Below are positions 40,401-52,400 of a stretch of 64,000 nucleotides of DNA, piece by piece. This DNA comes from Bactericera cockerelli. Lineage: Eukaryota > Arthropoda > Insecta > Hemiptera > Triozidae. A program made the translations under genes and the position numbers. The stretch is from NCBI GenBank assembly GCA_024516035.1, contig CM044966.1, positions 23,309,983 to 23,373,982 on the forward strand, in the 5' to 3' direction. Below the pieces are notes generated by a model. It was not told where the DNA came from, did no database searches, and worked only from the letters and a program-made list of their open reading frames with translations. Every line of letters starts with the position of its first letter. Position 1 is the stretch's first letter.

Positions 40401-43400
40401 GCTCTGGCTCTGATTTAGGCTCAGGCTCTGATTTAGGCTCGGGCTCTGATTTGGGCTCAGGCTCTGATTTAGGCTCGGGTTCTGATTTCGGTTCCGGCTC
40501 ACTTTTGGGTTCGGGCTCAGCCTTAGCGTCGGGCAGACTCAACGGAGCCGGCCGGTCCGCTTTAGGCTCCGGTTCTGATTTGGGCTCGGGTTCCGACTTC
40601 GGCTCACTGGTCGGTTCGGGCTCGCTCGTCGCTTTTGGTTCGGGTTCGCTCGCCGACTTAGGTTCGGGCTCACTCTTCGGTGGTTCCGGTTCGCTTTTGG
40701 GTTCGGCTTTCGGTTCGGCCGAAGTCTCTGCGGCCGCAGGACTGTCGTCGATGATTTCCGGGAAGTTCTTGCAGGCGGCCGTCAGAGAGCGCGGTCGCCA
40801 CCCCAGTCCCAGGTAGGAGGTGGAGTTGGCTTTCAGCACGATCTCGATTTCGCCCTCCTCTTCGAGCAGTTTCCAGTAGAGTTGGAAGTCTTTCGAGAGC
40901 TCGCGATGGTTGTGTCCGCGGAGGTCGATTTCTTGCGTCTTGAGGAGGGACTCTGTGGAGGCGAAGGAGAAACAATTAGTGTTGGGTGGAAGAGATTGCC
41001 ATAGGCAATAACCTCGCCTTTTAGTTAGGACATATGTCTACATTTTGTTTTTTTTTTTCTCTTGCTTATATTATTAATATTGTCAATTTTTATATATAAT
41101 TTTTTACCATTATTTGTCTGTATATATTATGTTCTACTAAAAAAGAGTTTCTAAAAATAAAATAAAATTAGTGTTGAACATTCTATAGTTTTACATTACA
41201 GTTGAGCCGGGATATAATAATAATATCGCCTTATTTATACTGCCCGATTAGGATTAGGTCCCATTATTTCAGCTGTAAGCCCAAGACATATTAATAAGTG
41301 GTAAAAATCCCAAATGGGAGGAAACTTGTCCCGGCTTGGTTTTGAACCCGCGACCTCTGGTATTTCTGGATTCACAGAGTGCCGCCTTTACCACTGAGCT
41401 ACCGGGACATGTTATAAAAGAACTTAGAGGTCGAAATTTTTTTTCTCTTATAAATATTTTCTTAAACCTCTATGTAGAGGAGTATACTGACCCTGGAAAT
41501 TCTTCTCTTATATTCTGGTATGTACTTTTACATTACAATATTGATCAAGTTTCTCTAAAATACTATTACAGTTAAACCTGGATATAAGAGAATTTCAGTG
41601 CCAGGATTTTTTTTGTCTTATATCCAGGTTTCTCATATAAAAAGGTTATTTTTTTAAAAGGTATTTGACCTGTAAATTGTTCTTTGATATTCAGTTCTCT
41701 TAAATTCAGGTCTAACGGTATGCAATATTTTGTTTTTATTTTTATTTTAACAGTGTAATAAATGCGTATACATCCCGTCAATATTTGTAAAAAAAATATA
41801 TTATTTTTCAATACCTATGTAGGTAATTCCATGTTTATAGGAATACTTACAAAAAATTGAAATTGCTAAAACGAAACTTTAGCAAAGGTGGACCCACAGA
41901 CTACAGGTTTCTCTTCCAAATAAAAGTATATCATGGTAAAATAGACCCATGCTAGTATTTGTAAACTTTTGCTTTTTTGTAAAAGAGAGAAGCACTTTCC
42001 TACTCTTTTAGAAAATCAATTCACCCATACTGGTATTTGTAAACTTTTGCTTTTTTGTAAAAGAGAGAAGCACTTTCCTACTCTTTTAGAAAATCAATTC
42101 ACCCATGGTGGTATTTGTAAACTTTTGCTTTTTTGTAAAAGAGAGAAGCACTTTCCTACTCTTTTAGAAAATCAATTCACCCATGCTGGTATTTTTAAAC
42201 TTTTGCTTTTTTGTAAAAGAGAGAAGCACTTACTCTTTTAGAATATCAATTCACCCATGGTGGTATTTATAAACTTTTGCTTTTTTGTAAAAGAGAGAAG
42301 CACTTACTCTTTTAGAAAATGAATTCACCTATGCTGGTTACTTGTAAACTTTTGCTTTTTTGTAAAAGAGAGAAGCACTCACTCTTTCAGAAAATGAATT
42401 CACCTATGCTGGTATTTTTAAACTTTTGCTTTTTTGTAAAAGAGAGTAGTACTCACTCTTTCAAAAAATGAATTCACCTATGCTGGTATTTGTAAACTTT
42501 TGCTTTTTTGTAAAAGAGAGAAGCACTCACTCTTTCAAAAAATGAATTCACCTATGCTGGTATTTGTAAACTTTTGCTTTTTTGTAAAAGAGAGAAGCAC
42601 TCACTCTTTCAGAAAATGAATTCACCTATGCTGGTATTTTTAAACGTTTGCTTTTTTGTAAAAGAGAGTAGTACTCACTCTTTCAAAAAATGAATTCACA
42701 TATGCTGGTGTTTGTAAACTTTTGCTTTTTTGTAAAAGAGAAAAGCACTCACTCTTTCAGAAAATGAATTCAACTGTTGTAGTATTTGTAAACTTTTGCT
42801 TTTTTGTAAAAGAGAGAAGCACTCACTCTTTCAGAAAATGAATTCACCTATGCTGGTATTTTTAAACGTTTGCTTTTTTGTAAAAGAGAGTAGTACTCAC
42901 TCTTTCAAAAAATGAATTCACATATGCTGGTGTTTGTAAACTTTTGCTTTTTTGTAAAAGAGAAAAGCACTCACTCTTTCAGAAAATGAATTCAACTGTT
43001 GTAGTATTTGTAAACTTTTGCTTTTTTGTAAAAGAGAGCAGCACTCACTCTTGTGCAGCCAGGTCCGAACCAGCCCTGTTCACAGTAACATTGCTTCTTG
43101 GGTGCAGTGGACGCCTTCACGTTGATGCACCGACCTGCAACAGAGAAGATCAATCATATACTCACCGGCAGAATTAACCCAACACTTGATGTTCTTCTAT
43201 TTGTAGTTGAAATTTTCAAGCTATATATAATTGCTTTGATAGAAAATTTTCAAACAGAAAATTTCCCTCGCCATACAGAGGGGGAATGCAGCGAGCGTAT
43301 TGGGCTCTTTGCCATCAAATATCAATATGGATGAGGTGTTTTATTTGTAATAATAATTAAAACCTATGTATGTTCATCCTTATATGTATTAAATTTAGAT

Positions 43401-46400
43401 ATATATCCTACTAGCCGTTTGACCGTGCTTTCCAACGGGACTAAATTTCAAATTTACTAAGGCATGGCCGTACTGCTGGACAGCAATGCCTTTTTGAACT
43501 TTTTATAATTTTTCTGGACAAAGCGATAATGGTTTTGGGGGGGTCAATTCTGAGACATTTTTCGCTATCTCTTACCAATTTGGATAAACAACTCCGGACA
43601 AACAAACATAGGTAGGTAGTCCTTTTTTCTGTTTTATATATAGAGATGTATTTCTTATATACTTCTAAAAAAAGAAAACGAACAGTATGGAGATTAATAC
43701 TGAACAGAAAACACATGTTTAACTTTTTAGGTACCCAAGTTTTATTGGAAGATTTTTTTTTAAAATCATACGCTTTGTTTTCTATCGAGAAAAAATGACC
43801 GAAAAATTCAGGTCCGTTAAGTTGGCCCTGCCACAGAAAAATCCGTTTTTCTCGAGAACGGTAACGGTGCTAAACGGTACTTTTTTATATATATTAATAT
43901 GTAAAACATTTATCTAATGAAATATATAAGACCTGTTTGACTACTGGAGTAAAGGGACTTTTCAGTCTTACCTCGGCAGTATAAACAAGGTATATTCTAT
44001 TCTATTCTACTAACGACGAACTCTCGGTACTTATGGACGAAGCTATACCGGGTACTAACGTTTGAACACGAAATTCCGTCATGGCAGAGGGCCAACTTAA
44101 CGGAGCTGTAAAATTTGACATAGTCATTACAATACCAAACTTTACCTCTGTCTCCTCAGTCATTACAATAAGTACCTCAGCAAATAAGCTGAATTGGAAC
44201 CAGTTGTTCTGATACCTATATGTATTAATTTTGATGTATGTAAGATCCCACAAAAAACTACCGTTAAAAAAAGGGCCAAGTTCCAGAACTCCTCTCCAAA
44301 AAGGTTTCGCCAATGAATGCAGTGATATCTTGTTTGCGGCCAAGTTATCTTGGTACTTTACTATTTCTTTTATTAAAACCCGTTTTCTGAGTTCCTCATT
44401 TAGTATGTTTTTAACTGCAAACTATCCTCTAACTTGGCAAGTTTTATACCATCGGTTGTATGGAATATTACGACTATATGTATAGGTACAAAATGACAAT
44501 ATAACCATCACAAGGAGCGAAACTGGGTGTGAAAAACCGGGTGAATCGGTTCGTGTAAAGATACACTGCCGTGCTTGCTGGAACTTGGCCTGGCGCACTG
44601 CCGTGTGCTCAGACTTTTGTTCCAATTAAAGGTTAATTTTTTTTTTTTTTTTTTATTTACTTATTTATTTATTTATTTATTTATATATTTATTTATTTAC
44701 CTCTGTCTCCACAGTCAATATCCTCCATGCACTCGTCCTTGAACTGACACTTGTGGCCATAGTAGAGACGATCACAGCGACACTTGGACAGCAGGTAGCG
44801 GCCGTGGCCGCTACAGTCTTCCTTGTATTTGTTTCCTGGAAGAGAATTAAAGATTTCAACTGTAAGGTCACATAGTCTTCCTTGTATTTGTTTCCTGGAA
44901 GAAGAGAAGGAAAGATGTCAACTGTATGGTCACATAGTCTTCCTTGTATTTGTTTCCTGAAAGAGAAGGAAAGATTTCAACTGTATGGTCACATAGTCTT
45001 CCTTGTATTTGTTTCCTGGAAGAGAAGGAAAGATTTCAACTGTAAGGTCGGTCACATAGTCTTCCTTGTATTTGTTTCCTGGAAGAGAAGGAAAGATTTC
45101 AACTGTAAGGTCACATAGTCTTCCTTGTATTTGTTTCCTGGAAGAGAAGGAAAGATTTCAACTGTATGGTCACATAGTCTTCCTTGTATTTGTTTCCTGG
45201 AAGAGAAGGAAAGATTTCAACTGTAAGGTCGGTCACATAGTCTTCCTTGTATTTGTTTCCTGGAAGAGAAGGAAAGATTTCAACTGTAAGGTCACATAGT
45301 CTTCCTTGTATTTGTTTCCTGGAAGAGAAGGAAAGATTTCAACTGTAAGGTCACATAGTCTTCCTTGTATTTGTTTCCTGGAAGAGAAGGAGAGATTTCA
45401 AATGTAAGGTCACATAGTCTTCCTTGTATTTGTTTCCTGGAAGAGAAGGAGAAATTTCAACTGTAAGGTGACATAGTCTTCCTTGTATTTGTTTCCTGGA
45501 AGAGAAGGAGAGATTTCAACTGTAAGGTCACATAGTCTTCCTTGTATTTGTTTCCTGGAAGAGAAGAAGGAAAGATTTCAACTGTATGGTCATATCCAGC
45601 CTCCAATCCATCCTCCATGGCGTAATGTTTGAGACTACTGCCATTGTTCAGAGGTCTTTAAAAAAATAAAGATAAAATAGTATGAAAAAAAAAGAAGAGA
45701 CAGCAAAAGGCATTATCACCACCCTTGATCGAACTTTGTTTACCTTTAATAATTATACCTTCTCACTGTACAGTGTACATGTACATAAAAAATTGTAAAT
45801 AAAGATTGATCAAAATTGTTGAATAATAATAATAAAGAAGAGCACTTAAAAGGACCAACTTAATTGTTCATTTTTAATTGAATTTTAATGAAGAAAAAAA
45901 AAATGTGTAAGACGTACAATGTATAATTATCACAAAATAAAATATTTGATTGAGCATGCGCACTTACTATTCTTGATGTCCACGTCTGCGCATGACCAGA
46001 ACCGATAGTTGTTGGACCACTCCGACGCCTCTCTCAGCAGCCGTATGGTGCAGTCCTCACACTCAAACTCCTTGGGCAGAGTCACCTGGTAGTGTTGAGC
46101 CCTGGCGAGATAAAGATATTATTGTTATTATAAAATTCTTTATTAGATATATAAAAAGACATATAAACTTTTATAAAAAAAGACCTTTTACCTTTATCTA
46201 ATTTTTCCTCCTTTTTCTTAAGTCAGTCTCTTCTTCTCTTCTCTCCTTTCTACTTCTCTTCTTTATTTTTCTTACCAACTTATTTGTTCATTTTTAATTG
46301 AATTTTAATGAAAAAAAATGTGTAAGACGTACGTCGTACAATGTATAATTATTACACAATGAAATATTTGATTGATTGATTACATAATGTATACTATGTA

Positions 46401-49400
46401 ATTGGGTGCTGGCTAACTTTTGTAAGGCCAACACCTGTATTGTACGGCACTCTAAATAAAAACATACTTACTTGTACTTATTACAAAAATTAAATTTTCC
46501 TCACGAGGTACGAGGGGACCCCTTTTATCCAAGTATAGAGCAGAAAAAATTCTGCCCCGCTGGGATCGAACCTAGGTTACTATGCGTGCAATGCTTAGCG
46601 CGTTAACTCACTCGGCCACGGTGACTTTTCACCGTGCACTGATAGTCAAGTGGCTAATGCGCTGGTCTGGTAATCCAGGTAGCGTAGGAATCCGTTGGTT
46701 CGAATCTCACCCAGTACATGAATTTTTACTCGTTAGTTTGATTTTGTGACCACATAATACTAAGACTCTGAGGGTTAGTTGGTAGAAAATGCTTTGAGCA
46801 TCAAACTCGCCTGGTGGTTATCTTCCACTAAAGAGTGTTATTATTGTTATTACAATCAAATAAATAGTTCAACAAGACATATTTATGTAAACGAGAGATG
46901 AAATTAAAAAAACAGCCCAACCTCACACAAAATTATTGACTGTGACACAAACAAAAACCAAATTCTTGTGGTTAAGTTGAAATTCTACAGGGCAAACACT
47001 CAATGTTGCAAAAATAGTAGTACCAAACAATACCGTATTTTATTTGGTTTGCACTAATTTCAAAATTTGATTAGAACATGTATATGTATTTCGCAACCTA
47101 AGAGACAAACTTGCGAAAGTATGATATTGGACATATAAAAAATTAGATGATATTTCATAATTATATATCAAGATCATTTGTTAAAAGAAAAATATATACA
47201 TATATAAAAGAAGAACTAAAACATTCCCTGAAGCTCTATGAGTTACCAAACCTACTACCTATGTAGAGAAGAAAAAAATAGGGGGAATTACTAGACGTTT
47301 TTTAATACCTCTGTAGTGCTAAGTCTAGATTTTGCGTACAGTTCTAGGGCGAAATTATCTCTTTGCGGCACAGCTCGGATTTTTTTTAATAACCTTTCCG
47401 GCACGGTGGTCCCCAGAAAGACCACTTAGAAAATGTACCTTACTGCACGGTGGTCCATATGAGAACTGTCTTTAGTATCGTCTCAGCACGCTTCACTTAG
47501 CCAGGGACCACTCAAGCTTCTTCCTATTGGATAAAAGTTTTCGGCTGTAGTCGGACATTGTCGTAGCTTTCACAAGGCACAACAAGTCAGGAGGGCCCGT
47601 GCAGTAAGGGTCCCATTTTATGTGGTCCTCCTTGGGACCACCGTACCGCAAAGAGTTTAGACAAATTCTATAACTCAAGTTATTGCTAAGTGTCGGTCTT
47701 CCCTTTGTTACACAGTACGCAAACCGCGACTTAGCGCCACAGAGGTATTACAAAAAAGTCTATTAATTCCGCCCTTAGATGGAAAACCGATGCTAAGTCA
47801 CGACTTAAAGATCTCAATACTGTCTATTAATTTCGCCTCTACGACTCTGAAGCTACTTAGCTCCATAAAGAAGACGAAAGAGATGAAGCAGTATTTCGCA
47901 AAGTGATATTATTATTATTATTATTACTGAATTACACTATAAATAGGACATAATTATGTAAAAACAAGTAATGATAAAAATTATGAAAAAAGTCCAAGTC
48001 CTCATGATGGTTGATCGCACATAGAAATATGTGGTTCAGGACGAGCCAACTTTGAAATAAAGTTGGCTGGAGACCATCACTCACCCCTCCAGCTGTAGCC
48101 AAGCTGGCTACAACAACAACAACAAGAAAACAAGATTTTTTTTTTAAACAAGAAAAAAAGATTAATGATAAAATAAATACAAATGTCCTAACTAAAGATC
48201 GGGGTTATTGCCTAATGCCTATGGCAATCTTTTCCACTCAAGTAGAATGTACATACATTTGCACGAGTATACGTATGATTCATTCATTTAAAACCATCGA
48301 GTTTTATATGCATTTATCTGTTCCATAAAGTTAGGTCCATGAAGTCAGAAGTGAAACATAACTCAACAACCTTGACAAGAAGGATGAGGGTATCTTAATT
48401 GAAATTCAAAGATGAGAAAATAATGGCACCAGATCCAAGCAGAGGTTAGCTCTGACAACATGAATGTTCGAGGTGGCTGGTGGATAATTGTCCAAGATCT
48501 ACACTGTCATAAATCAAAGATGATGAGGTGGTAAAAATGCAATCAAGATAGAAAAGGTGATCTTCATAATAACTTGGGCAGTTGACAGTGATAAGTGCAA
48601 AAGACGACTGTATGTCGATGGAGTAATCATTTTCATCACTTAAGTCAAGTTACTCGTAGAACCATTCATGGCACAGGTCATGGAAGCTAATAGAAAAAAT
48701 ACATTACATTACCCATACATAATCGACCTGAGTAGCTATATTGATAAGGCGGCGGACTTGTGACCTGGAGGTCGATGGTTGTAGTCCTGGTGTCAGTGTA
48801 GATTTTTTTTTTTTATCTTTAAAGTTATCATATTTGTGTTAATCACTTTCGTGATATCACAACTACTCAAACTCGCTCTACTATAAATCTACGCAGAAAC
48901 TGGGACTTGAAACACCGACCTGCAGGTTACAAATCCGCCGCCTTATCGATCAAGTTACTGAGGTCGGTGTGTAGATTTATTAAAGCGAGTTTGAATAGTT
49001 GTGATATCAGAAAAGTGATTAACACACATAATATGATAGCTAAACTACATTACCCATAGATAAAATGGTGATGAAACAACTTGAACATATAAAAGCCATC
49101 ATTACTTCACTAGACAGTAGACATAGTACACGGTGTGTAGAGCTGTAGAGTCAGTGTGGCCGAAGAGAATAGCGCACTACGCTGAGACAAACGGTGACCT
49201 GGGTTAAAATCCCAGCTGGAAAGAATATCCACTCTGTACTTAAAATTCAGGGTTCAATTATCCAATCACCTGACGAAACACAATGGTTACCATACCAACA
49301 ACTCTAAATCACTACGCTGACCTGGTGGTGTGTATGACCACATACTACATGGGTCATTAAGTTGTCGAACTAGGTAATAGAGCGCGCCACTAGCGCGCTG

Positions 49401-52400
49401 ATTGTTTTGAAAACTTTTAGTACTAACGGTCATGAGTCATGTGTTGTGATTTTGTGCCTTGAAAATTATTTTTCTCTAAGCTATTACAAATTTAGTGAAG
49501 CTTCTACTGTTTACTTTTAAAATATGGATAAAAACGAGTTTCGCGTCTTGATCAAACACTGTTTTTTGATGGGTAAAAATACTGTGGAAGCTCAAAAATG
49601 GTTAGTAAAGTGTTATCCAAATGATTGTCCATCAAAAGGAACAATTTGTTGGTGGTATAGAAAATTTAAAAATGGTAGAACATCCACTGAAGACAAAGAC
49701 CGCTCAGGACGTCCTATTGAGGTGGCTACACCAGAAAACACTCAAAAAGTGCTGAAAATCGTGAGAGCTGATCGCAAAGTTAAGTTACAAGAGATAGCTG
49801 ACACTCTACAGATTTCAAAAGGTACTGTATTTAAAATTTTACATGAAGAATCGGGTATGCAGAAGCTTTTGTCCAAGTGGGTGCCGCGTTTACTGACAGT
49901 TGACCAAAAACAACAACGTATTGATGATTCTGAGCATTGTTTGGAGCTGTTTAACAGAGACAGAAAGGATTTTTTCCGCCGATATATAACGATGGATGAG
50001 ACGTGGATACACCACTATACTCCGGAATCAAAAAGAGCGTCAGCCGAATGGACAGGAGAGGGCAATACCCGACCAAAGCGTCCAAAGACACAAGAATCAG
50101 CTGGGAAGGTTATGGCTTCTATATTTTGGGACACAAATGGACTTTTGCTGATTGACTTTTTCCATAAAGGTCAGAAGATAAACAGTGACTATTACATTGC
50201 CTTATTGGATCGGTTGAATGACGCTATCAAACAGAAAAGGCCCCACATGGCAAGGAAAAAACCACTCTTTCACCAAGACAACGCTTCCAATCCACAAGTC
50301 AATAAAAACGATGGCAAAATTGAAGGGTTTGCGATTTGAATTGCTCCCACATCCCCCTTATTCACCAGACCTGGCTCCATCTGACTACCACCTGTTCTCA
50401 AACCTGAAAAAAGAGCTCCAGGGAAAAAAAATTCGATCCGACTATGAGGTCATAGTGGCCACTGAGGCCTATTTTGAGGCAAAAGACAAAAACTTCTACA
50501 AAATAGGAATCGAAAAATTGGAAAAGCGCTGGAATAATTGTACTACCCTAAATGGAGACTATATTGATGACTAAGGTAAAATTTTGCCAAAAAAACCTTC
50601 CTTTCACATTTAGTTCGACGACTTATTGACCCATGTGTTATATGTTTTTTTTGTTAAGTTCACGCAGAAAATACTCCATTTTGAAAATTAATATTAGGTA
50701 TTGAAAAAAAAAAAACTTAAAAGTACATACATAAGCTTATTCAATAATAAAATTGAGTGTGTCAATGACATCAATCTCTGTGAAGCGGAAGATGTCAACA
50801 CCTGCATCGGTAATGATGTTCCCAAGATCCTGAATTCGTCTGATGGGGCAATGCTGAGCAATGTTCGTGTGACTTCTCTCTTGTTTTTGAATGTATGGCC
50901 TAGTCTTGTGTGACTATAATCTAATAAAAGATATACAGACAACGCTGACAGAGCAATTATTTTCTTCTATTTTTCATTACTTTTAATGGCAACAAACTTG
51001 GAAGACAAGAATAAATTGAATATCAACAAATTAAACAAGATCAAGAATATAAGTATGTTTAAAAATGTAAGTGATCATAATTGTGTTTCTCACTTTTGTG
51101 ATATCACAACTAAAACTCGCCTTAATAAATCTACGCTGAGACCGGGACTTGAATCACCGACCTCCAGGTTACAAGTCCACCGCCTTATCGATCAAGCTAC
51201 TGAGGTCGGTTTTCAGCATCAAACTTGGAAGAAACATATTTCTAAGTTAGTAGTCACCGTGGTAGAGTGAGTTAGCGCGCTAGGCATTGCACGAACGGTG
51301 ACCTGGGTTCAATCCCCAGCGGGGCAGGAATTTTTTCGCTCTGTTCTTGGATGTTCGGGGTCCACTCATACCTCGTGAAGAAAAATGAGTAGTTACATGT
51401 ATGAACAATGACCAGTGGCGGTATAACCAGAGTAAAAAGAAACTAATGCAATAGAATTATTCGAAAAGTAAAGGAGGCTCTTAGTAATGCTGCGCTACCC
51501 ACAAAATTCTGAAGAGGATTTGTGCTTCACCACAAATAAAGAAACCATACATATTTCTAAGTTTTTTTTTTAAAATTTATTGTTATTAATTTGTTGTTGT
51601 TGATTGTTTTGTAAAAAAATAAAGTGTAAAAAAATTAACAAATTATTATTATTATAGTATGCTTTATTAGGAGGACAGAGTACAATGGTAACAGTATAAA
51701 ATTAAGAAAAAACAAACAAATGACAAAATAAATAATTAAAAAAGAAAATAACAATAATGTCCTACCTAAAGGGCGGGGTTATTGCCTGAGGCAATCTCTT
51801 CCACCCAACCCAAATTAAATAACAACAAGAATATAGGTATCATTAACACAAAACAAGAAGAACCAAACCCGCCAGATTCAATACCCCGCCCAGAGCAAGG
51901 TCATTACCAACGAGCACGCGTCTACTAATTGCTGTGGAGACCTGGTTTTCACCAAATCCATTGTTCAATTTAACCATTAGCACCGAAATACATAGAAAAA
52001 CACTGCCAATTATGTACACAATACTTCCTCGGGATTGTTTCACATTGTATACACGTATTACACGTGTTTATTTTTGAGATTTTATACTAAATCACTTGTA
52101 TCTCCAAAACCGCTTAACCGATTTTCTTCAAATTTGTTTTATATGGTAGAATACCCACAAAAATTCTGCATCGGCAAGTCGTGGACCTTATTTTTAACAG
52201 ACCGACTGACGGACACAAAACCAAAGTTGCTCAGGAGGTTATGAAACGTCCAGAAATATGAAAAAAATTGAATCGGAGCAAAAAAATAATAAATACAAAA
52301 ACGAACACAATACTTCCGATTTCTAATATTAGAAATTTCTCGGAAGTAAAATGAAGCATATACTAAGAAAGATGTTGTTACAAGCAACATGGCTCAAAAT

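Noticed and set aside
41969..42241. Frame with repeated [14 protein letters not shown]
   Set aside because: Translation of the exon-4 donor minisatellite; no gene context.
41945..43060. CRISPR-like array
   Set aside because: Direct tandem repeats without unique spacers, in a eukaryotic intron.
44882..45299. Plus-strand frames repeating [11 protein letters not shown]
   Set aside because: Antisense of the exon-3 acceptor array.
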